Source: Symbiodinium natans
Lineage: Eukaryota > Sar > Dinophyceae > Suessiales > Symbiodiniaceae
Assembly: GCA_905221605.1 (NCBI GenBank)
Contig: CAJNDS010002083.1
Coordinates: 281,001 to 345,000 of the forward strand
Length of the DNA stretch: 64,000 nt
Direction of reading: 5' to 3'
In this document: positions 55,542 through 64,000 of the stretch, piece after piece
Position numbering within the stretch: position 1 is the stretch's first letter
How the letters are laid out: each line of letters opens with the position of its first letter
Notes under the pieces: model-generated
Seen by the model: the letters and a program-made list of their open reading frames with translations, nothing else
The model's database searches: none
Told to the model about the DNA's origin: nothing
Translations under genes and position numbers: made by a program

Positions 55542-55605
55542 CCGTGCCCAGTCCTCACCACTCCTGGCCGCCTCGCTGAACATGAGTGAGCGCCGGGCCC
55601 AAGAG
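55542..55605 (+). CDS. putative exon, unrecognised
   Basis: Follows TACGAAG. Reads RAQSSPLLAASLNMSERRAQ. The end is approximate. Confidence 0.4.
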
Positions 55606-56085
55606 AGCAGGGCAAGAGCTTTATATTCTGGGTTTCGGGTTTAGGGTTTCGGGCCTTTTGGGTACCGGCTTACTGCCTTTGAAAAATTTCCGAACCCGAA
55701 GATGCCCCGGCTGTTTCAGCGTCAACGTTGGAGGCTTGGGTCTCAGCTCAGCCCCGGGCCCTCAGAGGTTTTCGGGGTGTGGGGAGTTTTAGGCTCATGT
55801 ACGTCAGTACGTCGGGTGGGGCCTGAGTGTTGTAGCCTGTAAGAGCATGCTCTCAAAGATGACGTCCTGTTGTGGGGATTCTTTCCGGGCCGAAGTGCGA
55901 GGATACGACTGAGGAGGCGCTGGTACTGTACACCTCCTTGAGGAACCCCAAGCCCCAAGCCAGCCGGAGTATAACCTCCGTCTTCGACGCCCTTTTTCCA
56001 CTGTAGCCTTCTTGCAGCTATTCGTTGTTCTCCCGAAAGCCCAAAGCTCCTCCTCAAACTTGAGCTTTCGGAAGTAGACCCCCAG

Positions 56086-56160
56086 CTTTGCCCTGGGCAT
56101 CGCCTTCAGGACGGTTCTAGGCGAGCTGCGGGCAGGCAAGCAGTACCTCCGCGGGGCAGC
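56086..56160 (+). CDS. putative exon, unrecognised
   Basis: Follows CCCCCAG. Reads FALGIAFRTVLGELRAGKQY plus LRGA. G-rich TTTAGGG-like sequence follows. Confidence 0.5.
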
Positions 56161-56503
56161 CTGGAGCTTTTGGGGATCTTTTTGGGGTTTCGGCTTTGGG
56201 GTTTAGGGCTTTGGGGCTTTGGGGGTTGGGGGGGTTCCAATTCTGGGGGCCAGGTTTTTCTCTGGAAGCCGAGGTGCAGACTGACGTCGTGAGGCATGTC
56301 GTTTTGTCTCCCTTCAGCACTTGACTGATTGTCCCGTCGTCAATTCTAGTGAAGGAGGCGTGCTGATTCTTCGGAACAATCCGCCCAAAGGGACCCTAAT
56401 TTAGAACAGCGCTCCCTGGCTTTGGTGTCTCGGTCCCCGATAGAGACCCCTGAAGTGCACCCACATGCACCCTGGACTTAAACTTGGAATGCTCTGGTGA
56501 CAG

Positions 56504-56640
56504 GGTGTATTCGGGTGGTGCTTTCGTGCGGGCACTCCGCAGCGTCCCGCAGCACTACCTTTCAAGCACACGTGATATGGGCGGCAACTCCTCCAAGGGC
56601 GGCATGACGGCCGAGCTCATCGGCAAGGACCTGGTGTAGG
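56504..56640 (+). CDS. putative terminal exon, unrecognised
   Basis: Follows GTGACAG and runs 45 codons to TAG at 56638-56640. Reads VYSGGAFVRALRSVPQHYLS, then a Gly/Ser-rich turn and GMTAELIGKDLV. Its length, in-frame stop and the new gene at 57816 suggest it may be the last exon of the large gene. A GT donor at the stop is an alternative. Confidence 0.5.
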
Positions 56641-57477
56641 GTCAAGGGTTCAAGCATCTTCCCATACCCCAATCGTGGTCGAAGTATTGATGGCTGTACT
56701 ACCTGCTTGCTGCGCGTGGGTCACATAGAGTCGTAAACGATGCATGGCCTTGAGTCGAGTTTTCATGCGCGGCACCAGTGCATGCTTGGTCATGCTTCAG
56801 CCTCAGGTGGGACAATCGTAGCACAATCTCGTAATGTCATTTCTACGTGGGATTTTTTTCAGCGCAAGAACATTCCTGCTCAGATCTGCTCAGGGATGCG
56901 CAACACACGACCAGTCTCACACTCCAAGCCACCAGCCAAGCACCCAAGTAACTACCCAAGCGCCCTACAGGCCCCGTAAACCCCAAACCCTTATCCAAAA
57001 ACCTTAAACCCCAAAACCCGAAACCCTAGATCATTTTACACGCCAGAGCTGTTGACCGCAACCCTCGGCCTCGTTCACTGCGAGCCGTGGGCTGTTCTAT
57101 AATAGGTAGAGGTATGAGAGATAGAAATGGTACTAAGAAGCGTCTGAGAAGCTTCTTTGGACTCCTGCTTCGGAGACCCTGTGCGCGGCTCACCTGTAAT
57201 GAGTTGACGAGTGAGTAACAGACCCGAACACCAAACTTCAAACTGTTTGCCGCCAGAGCTGACGAAAAACAGAAGCAACAATAGTCGAGGCTGATTCCAA
57301 TGCGGCAACCAAGTGCCGAACAGGGGCCGAATGTCAGCACCCAGGGAATATGCCATGTACATTGCGGCCTGCGGTCCTCAGTGGCTTGACATGGCATACA
57401 CAGAGGCTGTGCAGTGCAGTTGTCAACAATAAGAGGGTACAAGTTCGAGCCGCGGCGCTTTTCAAGCGCGAGAGGGA

Positions 57478-57545
57478 GCCAGAGAGAGGGAGTGGGAGAG
57501 AGAGGGAGAGAGAGGGAGAGAGAGGGAGAGAGAGGGAGAGAGAGC
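57478..57545. repeat. (GAGAGGGAGA)n minisatellite
   Basis: About six 10-bp purine units on the + strand, in sequence with no other supported feature (56641-57815). Confidence 0.9.
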
Positions 57546-57815
57546 ACCTGCAAGCGGCCAGGAGCCTCCTGACTTCGAGATGGAACTGGAAGACGCCTGC
57601 CAGTGGTGAGGTTCAGCGGGCTTGAAGCTAACACCTTGAGCCTCAATGCCTCCCGGAATCTGAAATTCTACCCTCAATCACCCGGACTTTTGGGTTTGAA
57701 GCTTGCTGCTTTCGTGGTAGCTTAGAGCTGCACGGCGCTCCGACTAACCCACCTTAAATCTGAATGGTTCGGGGGGCCAAGGCCAAAAGGTTTAGGGGGG
57801 ATTTGGGGTCCTTCT

Positions 57816-60443
57816 ATGTCAGACCTTCGAGTCGCCAAGGATGGTTCCAAGAAGAAGCTCTCGGAGTACTTGTCCACCGGCAAGCCGGTGGTCATAGATT
57901 TCTATGCGAACTTCTGACCAGATCCTTGGGTCTGAAGCCAGGTGCTTTAGGGCTGTTTAGGGCCTGTGGGTTTAGAGATCCTCAGGGTTGTGGGCTTTCG
58001 GGTGGTAGGGTTTGAGGGCTGAAGGGGTTTCCGGAAGCTTAGCCAAGGCCTGCGGGCCGGCGGCTACTGAGATGAATGGCCTTGCGGAAACACACGGCGA
58101 CAACGCCATCTTCCTGCTGGTGAACGTGAGGACGATTACCGATGCCAAGAAGTGGCTTGGGTGAGAACACACCGTTCCGCAGGCCTTAGGCGCGAGACGT
58201 CCTAAAGAACTCTGGCAGAAGCCATTCTTTTTTTACGTTTTCTTGTGTTCTGGAGTCTCCATTCCGCGACCCACAAAGCCTTTTCTCCCACAATGATGCC
58301 AAATCGTGCAAGCACCTGCATTTCCGGAAGAGCAAAGGAAGCGAAGCCCCAATATCCCAATCTAAAAATCCCTAATCCAAAGTCCTTAAACCCTAAGAGG
58401 CCCGAGGCTCCAGAGCCTTAAACTCCCCGAAGCTCTGAAGGGTGAAACCTGTCAGTAGATGTTGGGCTTGATGTTGCCCCAAGCCCTAAACCCTAAACCT
58501 CTATATCACATATAGCATACATGCTAATGAACCATTGGAGGTCATAAAAACCATGGGGCAAGGGCCATGCAGAAAGCGTTGGGGCAAGATCATAAAAAGA
58601 TTTGCTTTAGGGTCATTGCAAGCATTGGGCAAGGTCAGAAAATCACTGGGCAAGGTCATGGTTCAGGGTCTAGAGTTTAGGGTTCCTTTGGGGCTAGGGT
58701 TTCGAGTCCAGGGCCCAGGGACTAGGGCTTAGGGTTCGTTCACAAATTGCAAAATTGCAAGGGTAGAGTTTAGGGCTCAGGGCCTAGTGTTTAGGGTTTA
58801 GGGCTTTGGGCTTGGGGTTGCGCCTGAAAGCTTTTTAATATCTTGATGGTGTGGGATTCTCTTAGTATCTTAATGATGTGGGATTCTCTGGGTGGGTGGG
58901 CACTCTTCCGGCGCCTGAAAAGCTGGCTGCTAAACTAGTGAAGGCTTGGACTTGAGATGCTGAACCCTAAGCCCTAAGCCCTAAACCCTAAGCCCTAAGC
59001 CCTAAGCCCTAAGCCCTAAGCCCTAAGCCCTATGCCCTATGCCCTAAGCCCTAAGCCCTAAGCCCTAAACCCTAAACCCTGAACCCTGAACCCTAAACCC
59101 CAGACCCTAAACCCTAAACCCTAAACCTGAAGCCCAGGTACAAGGCGGACAAGGGGCTCTCAAGTGCCAAGATGGTCCACGGCGCGGCCAGACCACCTGA
59201 CGAGTACGGCCTCAAGCACCTTGGGCCTTTGGGTTTAGGGTTTAGGGTTTGGGGTCTGGGGTTTGGGGTTTAGGGTCTAAGGGTTTTGGGGTTTGGGGTT
59301 TGGGGTTTAGGGTTTAGGGGGTTCAATGGTTTAGGGGGTTGAATGGTTTAGGGTTTAGGGCTTAGGGGGTTTCAATGGTTTGAGGGTTTAGGGGGTTTCA
59401 GTGGTTTAAGGGTTTAAGGGTACAGGGGGTCTACGGGTTTGAGGGTTAATGGTGTCTAAGGGTTAAGGGGTTTAGCGGGTTTAATGGTTCAGGGGGTTGA
59501 AAGGTTTAAGGGTAAAGGGGGTTTAAGGGTGTAGGAGACTAGGGGTTTAAGGAATTAGGGTTCGAGGGTTCAAGGATTTAAGGGTCTAGGGTTGAAGAGT
59601 TTGCGGGTTTAATAGGGTCAGGAGGTTTTGTAGGATTTATGGCTCAGGGTAAGGGTTTGAGGCTTGAAGGGATTTACGGGTTTGGTTTAAGGGTTGAAGG
59701 GTTGACAGTTTTGAGGGTTCAGGGGATTTAAGGGTTTAAGGGTTTAGGGTTCAGGGTTTGAGGGTTTAAGGGTTTAAGGGTTTAAGGTTTAATTAAAGGT
59801 TAAGGCTTTAAGGGTTTAAGGGTTTTGGGGGATTTAACGGCAGGAGGGTTTAGGGGTTGTGGGTTCAGGGATTTAAGAGTTCAGATGTTTAGGTTTGAGG
59901 TTTAAGGTTTTCGGGTTTAAGAGGTTTGAAGGTGTTGTCTTTGCGTGTTTGTGTGTTTGTTTGTTTGCTTGCTTGCTTGCTTGCTTGCTTGTTTGCTTGT
60001 CTGCTTGTCTGTTTGTTCGTTCGTTTGCTTGCTTGTTTGTTTGTTTGTTTGTTTGTCTGTTTGAAGTTTAAGGGTTTAGGGTTTCGGGCTTTTGGGCTTT
60101 CTACTTTCAAGCTAAGGCTTGCGCAGGCTTCCTGGTGGAACGAACATTTTCAGACTCTTTTGGGCGTATGCGCTCGAGATTGGAGGTACATCCCCCACAA
60201 GACCCTCATCGGCAAGGACGGCAAGGTGGGTCGAGGGGTGGCCTTTTCTCTAGCAAGGCAAGGGCCTGGGCAGGGGGTGGCCAAGCTCTTCAGGGCAATG
60301 TCGTGCAAGAAGTGGGAAGCCTTGTTAAGCCCCAAGATGTAGACGCGCATCGTCGGGTCTGCGTGCCTCTTCCCGGGAAATCGCAGGTCGTCAAGAACTT
60401 CGATGGCGTAAATTTGGCATCCGATGTTGCGGCGCTCCTTTAG
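57816..60443 (+). CDS. thioredoxin-fold protein, five exons
   Basis: Exons 57816-57915, 58043-58151, 59138-59215, 60186-60225 and 60387-60443 total 384 nt, giving 127 residues plus a stop. Donors are GA, GT, GC and GT; acceptors are all AG. The ATG at 57816 begins MSDLRVAKDG. Landmarks: LSEYLSTGKPVVIDFYANF (strand leading to the active site), then a loop, NAIFLLVNVRTITDAKKYKA, YGLKYIPHKTLIGKDGKV (cis-Pro region) and VVKNFDGVNLASDVAALL. Length and order fit small single-domain thioredoxin-like proteins, which reduce disulfides or act as redox sensors. The active site is odd. The in-phase join between exons 1 and 2 gives Phe-Ser-Lys-Ala-Cys where W-C-x-x-C is expected, so only the second Cys is present. 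This first join uses AG|CC, unlike the AG|G of the other three, so it is the least certain. No targeting peptide is obvious. Confidence 0.75.
58960..59130. repeat. (CCCTAAG/CCCTAAA)n tract
   Basis: About 23 CCCTAAG/CCCTAAA units at the 3' end of intron 2 of the thioredoxin-like gene, ending 7 bp before the acceptor. Confidence 0.95.
59225..59925. repeat. degenerate TTTAGGG tract
   Basis: Some 700 bp of TTTAGGG, TTTAAGGG and TTCAGGG variants fill the 5' part of intron 3 of the thioredoxin-like gene, starting about 10 bp after the donor. Confidence 0.9.
59936..60066. repeat. (TTGC)n/(TTTG)n microsatellite
   Basis: Tetranucleotide TTGC changes to TTTG/TCTG units within intron 3 of the thioredoxin-like gene. 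Confidence 0.9.
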
Positions 60444-60671
60444 GGAGTCCACCGCCTGCAGCGCAAGCTTTCCGTTGGGCAAAGGTCCTGACAGGTCCCG
60501 CCAGCCTTAAGTGACGACTGCCGCTGACTCTGAGTCAGTGGCGGGTTCTGAGACAAGGTGGGCGGGACCTTGCCAGACCGACGCGCTCGGGAAGAGAGGG
60601 CTTTACCCGTCTTTGCGCGCTTCGCAGTTTGAAAAAGGCAGAAGCCAGGCAGGTGTGCAAGCCTAGACAAA

Positions 60672-61110
60672 ATGGCGGAGCGTCTTCTTGTCAAGTTCCC
60701 CAACCGAAGCCCGCAATTTTCAAGCTGCCATCTTTAACTGTCCTTGAAGGCTGGGCAGTGCGGAGCTATTTGGACTTGCTCCCTTGGAACTTCTGCAGCC
60801 AACGCCAGAAACCCGTTGTAGGAACCTCAAGACCCGAAAAGCCAAGACCACGAACACACCCCAAGCTCCGCCATCCCAAGCCCCTGGACCCCAAAAAAAA
60901 ACACCCACAAGCGCCCGACAAGACAAGCTTGATGTCACGTGTGACGCCATGGGCTTCCCGCGCTCGGCTCCTCGCCAAGCTTCGCCCTTACGCCGTGGCA
61001 GGGGCAGAAGAGGCAGGAGTGTGCGATGGGAAAGCACCCAGCTGTTCCAGCCTTGCACGCCCGACACCCTAAACCGACAAACTCGGCGGAGGGAACCCGA
61101 AGCTCTTTAG
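60672..61110 (+). CDS. possible start of another gene, weak
   Basis: The ATG at 60672 opens MAERLLVKFPNRSPQ before a stop or donor at about 60735. A second island at about 60944-61020 reads TPWASRARLLAKLRPYAVAG. Neither is linked by phase, and the assembly gap follows. Confidence 0.25.
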
Positions 61111-61186
61111 GGTGAGGGTGTTCTGTGCCCCTCGTTTTTTCATGGGTGTTTGGGCTTGGGGTCGTCAGGGCTGAACCCTGCGACGA

Positions 61187-61286
61187 NNNNNNNNNNNNNN
61201 NNNNNNNNNNNNNNNNNNNNNNNNNNNNNNNNNNNNNNNNNNNNNNNNNNNNNNNNNNNNNNNNNNNNNNNNNNNNNNNNNNNNNN
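61187..61286. other. assembly gap (100 N)
   Basis: Exactly 100 ambiguous bases, the usual placeholder for a gap of unknown length. Frames reading across it are meaningless. Confidence 0.99.
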
Positions 61287-62290
61287 AAACCCTCCCCTGA
61301 GAAAAGCTGCCCGGAACTTGAAGGACTGCTTACAAGAAGGGGTTTCAAGCTCCCTTCGATTCCCTTCGAATCGAATCGGTGAATGCCTCCGGAAGAATCA
61401 ATCCAAAACGTAGTATCGTGTTCTTATGTTGTTTTTGGGGGGTCCCCCTCCCCCCTACCACAACAATGCCGACATGACGTTTTTTCTCTTTACTTGAATG
61501 TTCTCCATTGCTTCGGTAGGAAACCCTCTATTTTCTCAAGCTTGCGCGGGAAAAATGCAACAAGGGGTGCCCTCCCCCCCTCCCCGCCCTCCCCCCACCC
61601 CCTCCATTTGTAAGCACCACGCTCGCATGACGGGTTTGGAAGGATCCATACTTCTGTTTCTTACTGCAAGTTCCCTCTTCATTGCAACATACAAGTCCTC
61701 GTCATGGGCTGATGTTCCTTCTTTTCAAGGCAGGGTTTCAACAATGAAGGAGGGGCGTTGAGCCCAACCCCCCCATCTATTCGTCTATTTGTAACCACAA
61801 TGCTCGCACGACGAGTTTGGAAGGGGTTTCCATGCATTTACTGCAAGTCTGTTCATGGAATGATCCTCTTTACAAAGCAAGTTTGCACAGGCTAAAGAAA
61901 CATATGCAATTGGGTTGGTTGAAAGGGGACCTGAGGGCCTTAGGCTTTAAGTTTAAACGGTCTTCGGCATTTGGCTGCATTCTTGTTTTCCACTGGTTTC
62001 TGACTCGGTCTTTGTCGTTTTCTGACTCAGTCGGTCCCCCTAAAGGACCTCCTGAGAAAATGCTGAAATCTGGGTGCCATGGGGCAGTACCCTTTCCAGA
62101 GCCAAAAACATCGGTTTCTTGGCCGTTTGTCTGCTGCACCCCTGACCCCGGCCCCGTTTACCCGACACGACCCTCCCCCTTTCCTAAATCCTGTATACCC
62201 CGAAGCCCCAAACCATCTACAAGCCCAAACCCCACAAGCCCAAACCCCACAAGCCCGAAGCCCGAAGTCTCGGATTCAAGAAGCCCGTAA
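61287..62290. repeat. direct repeat pair in otherwise uninformative DNA
   Basis: A diverged direct repeat of about 60 bp occurs at about 61603-61670 and 61787-61855 (shared TTTGTAA, then GCTCGCA, GAGTTTGGAAGG or similar, and TACTGCAAGT). No exon is framed here. Confidence 0.5.
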
Positions 62291-62601
62291 CCCTTTGCCA
62301 GCGGAGGCCGGCCGAGCGCCCCTGGCGCTGCTCCCCGAGGCCGGCCTTTGGACCCGTTTTGAACCCTTAGGCTTGTTCTGGTGCAGGGTTCAGGGTTAAA
62401 AGGGCGCTTCGCAACAGGGGAGTGGGGGGGGGCTTAAGAGAAGGCTTTTTGTCAGAGGTTTTGGCTTCCGGGGTTTGGGGTATAGGATTGATGGGATTTT
62501 TTTGGGGGGGATAGAAAGAGGTTTCGAGCGAATGTACTGGGGGCTTCGGGCTTGAGGGTTTCATTACGTCGGGCCCCGGGCTCTTCTTGGCTCTGTTTCA
62601 T

Positions 62602-62830
62602 TGTCGGAAGGGTGCCTCAAAGTTGGGACCCAAGATCTTTGGCAGGTTCCACAAGCTTCCGGAAGGTAGGTCGCAGCACAATCTGCAAAGGCGCCATGTG
62701 CTCCCCCCTCCCTTTTTGCGAGGTCTGCGGCCACGTTCGAGGATTCGGCCCTGCGGACCTGCGCCTGCTCTTGGCGGCGTATGCCGGCCACGGTCAGGCG
62801 CTGCAGCTGAGGCCTGGGTTTGCGGGTTTA
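62602..62830 (+). CDS. two putative exons, unrecognised
   Basis: About 62611-62668 reads GASKLGPKIFGRFHKLPEG. About 62710-62815 reads LPFCEVCGHVRGFGPADLRL, then LLAAYAGHGQALQLR, with one Cys-x-x-Cys. Boundaries and linkage are uncertain; a TTTAGCC/GGGTTT-like intron start follows. Confidence 0.35.
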
Positions 62831-63444
62831 GCCGGGCTAGCAGCCGTTCGTGCTGTGGAGCCGCCTTCGAGAGCCCTCAGAGGCACCGAACGCCTGAGCT
62901 TGATTTCCTCCCACTTTCAGACCGTGTGACCGTGGAATGGTTGCAGGCAAGTTAGTCTAAAGTGCTGTCTATGCTTGCCCACAAGTGTGTTTGGGCACCC
63001 TAAACCCTCAGTGTCCAAAGCAATGGACCTGCAGCTTTCAATGATCCCAGGCTTACGTCCCTTGCAGCAGACGCCCCCAAATACTAGCTCATGTGCAATG
63101 CTAATCATTGCTAATCCTCGTAGAATTCAGAGTGTGAGGCAAAATGTTTCCAGTCGATGCGCCCAGAACTTCAACGCCCCCTAAACTAGACTCAGACCCA
63201 CAAACCCATTGCCCAAGCCCTGAACCCTGAAGCTGCAAAGCAAGCTCCAGAAGCCTTCAGTCCCACGCAAGGCAAAGCCAGAGCCCCGCAACAGCAAGCA
63301 AGGCTGGGAAATCAGGGTGGGGGACACCTGTGCGTGCTTCTTCTGGCAGTTCTCCACTTTGGCACCTGACCTACAGTCGCCTCATTGATCGGGTCGGGGC
63401 ACTGTGTTCAGCTCTCAGGGTTGCGGTTCCACGAATTTCGAGGG

Positions 63445-63510
63445 TTTGCTGCAGGACGTGCCGGAAGCTACAGTGACGCTGCAGGTCTGGACATCCGCCA
63501 CATCGTTCGG
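63445..63510 (+). CDS. putative exon, unrecognised
   Basis: Reads GLLQDVPEATVTLQVWTSAT, a beta-like segment. Acceptor and donor are not fixed. Confidence 0.25.
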
Positions 63511-63570
63511 GAAGCAAGAGTCATAATCAGTCAGCTAAGCTTTAGTCTGTCCATCAGGGCCTTTCCCTTG

Positions 63571-63642
63571 GACTTGATGTGATTTTCATGGATCAGCTAT
63601 GCACTTAGATAGACTTGATGTGAATTTCATGGATCAGCTATG
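63571..63642. repeat. 31-bp tandem duplication
   Basis: 63571-63601 and 63612-63642 match at 30 of 31 positions (GACTTGATGTGA, then TTTCATGGATCAGCTATG), separated by 10 bp. Confidence 0.9.
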
Positions 63643-63775
63643 GAACATGCAGGAAAGCAGAAGAACCGCTTTGTGTAACCCCCCCCCCCCTCCCAACGGT
63701 GGTTCGCAGCAGTCTTCCTCAACCTCTGCCTGCTGCCTCCGCCTGTGTCTGTGGGCCTGAAACGGCCCCGCAAAA

Positions 63776-63866
63776 AAAAGAAAGAAAGAACTAAAAGAAA
63801 GGAAAGGAAAGGAAAGGAAAGGAAAGGAAAGGAAAGGAAAGGAAAGGAAGAAAGAAAGAGAAGAGT
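63776..63866. repeat. (GGAAA)n pentanucleotide microsatellite
   Basis: About 12 GGAAA copies with AAAG-rich ends. Confidence 0.95.
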
Positions 63867-64000
63867 AATCTTGCACCTATACACTCATGAGCACGCATGT
63901 ACATGGAGACATGCAGCATGCATTGTGCTCGCACGGTCCATACCTAGCTGACAGTCATGTCTGTCGAAGCCAGCGGGTTAGGACCTCGGCGCTTGACCTG

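Noticed and set aside
61125-61413. Frames crossing the run of N
   Set aside because: They contain about 34 unknown codons; the gap length is a placeholder.

Overview
The window looks like nuclear DNA of a dinoflagellate, possibly close to Symbiodiniaceae or Prorocentrales (lineage inferred, not proven). Coding sequence lies mostly in short GC-rich exons of 40-120 bp. Intron donors are often GC or GA as well as GT, and acceptors are mostly AG followed by G. Telomere-type TTTAGGG/CCCTAAA tracts are scattered through the introns, and one long intronless ankyrin gene is present. All convincing exons are on the + strand. A 100-base run of N at 61187-61286 is an assembly gap.

Layout. 0.2-7.4 kb: exons of an unrecognised multi-exon gene; those from 2.8 to 5.4 kb join in one frame. 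7.9-9.7 kb: intronless gene for a ubiquitin-like plus ankyrin-repeat protein. 10.0-10.3 kb: two exons resembling a laminin-G/concanavalin-type fold. 11.0-26.0 kb: an amino-acid transporter (AAAP family) whose nine visible exons join in phase. Its fifth intron is about 12 kb and holds the repeat block described next. 27-40 kb: many short unrecognised exons. 41-56.6 kb: exons of one or more large unrecognised proteins; about fifteen between 41.7 and 46.5 kb chain with compatible phases. 57.8-60.4 kb: a five-exon thioredoxin-fold gene, complete to its stop. 60.6-64 kb: weak exon candidates, the gap and simple repeats.

The repeat block (12.85-22.92 kb) is bounded by perfect 27-bp inverted repeats, and the same (ATGTATAT)n microsatellite lies outside both ends. 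This is what an insertion into a microsatellite would leave. Inside are, in order: a ~308-bp satellite of nested palindromes centred on CCCGGG, a TTTAGGG tract, a CATCATCCCC minisatellite, and a ~200-240-bp satellite array. That array is split by a ~2-kb AT-rich element with its own terminal inverted repeats, and its last 0.7 kb is inverted. No transposase gene is visible in the block.

Exon boundaries were read by eye from splice signals and frame continuity. Product names are given only where motifs are clear. Most unrecognised exons are confident as coding-like sequence, not as to function.
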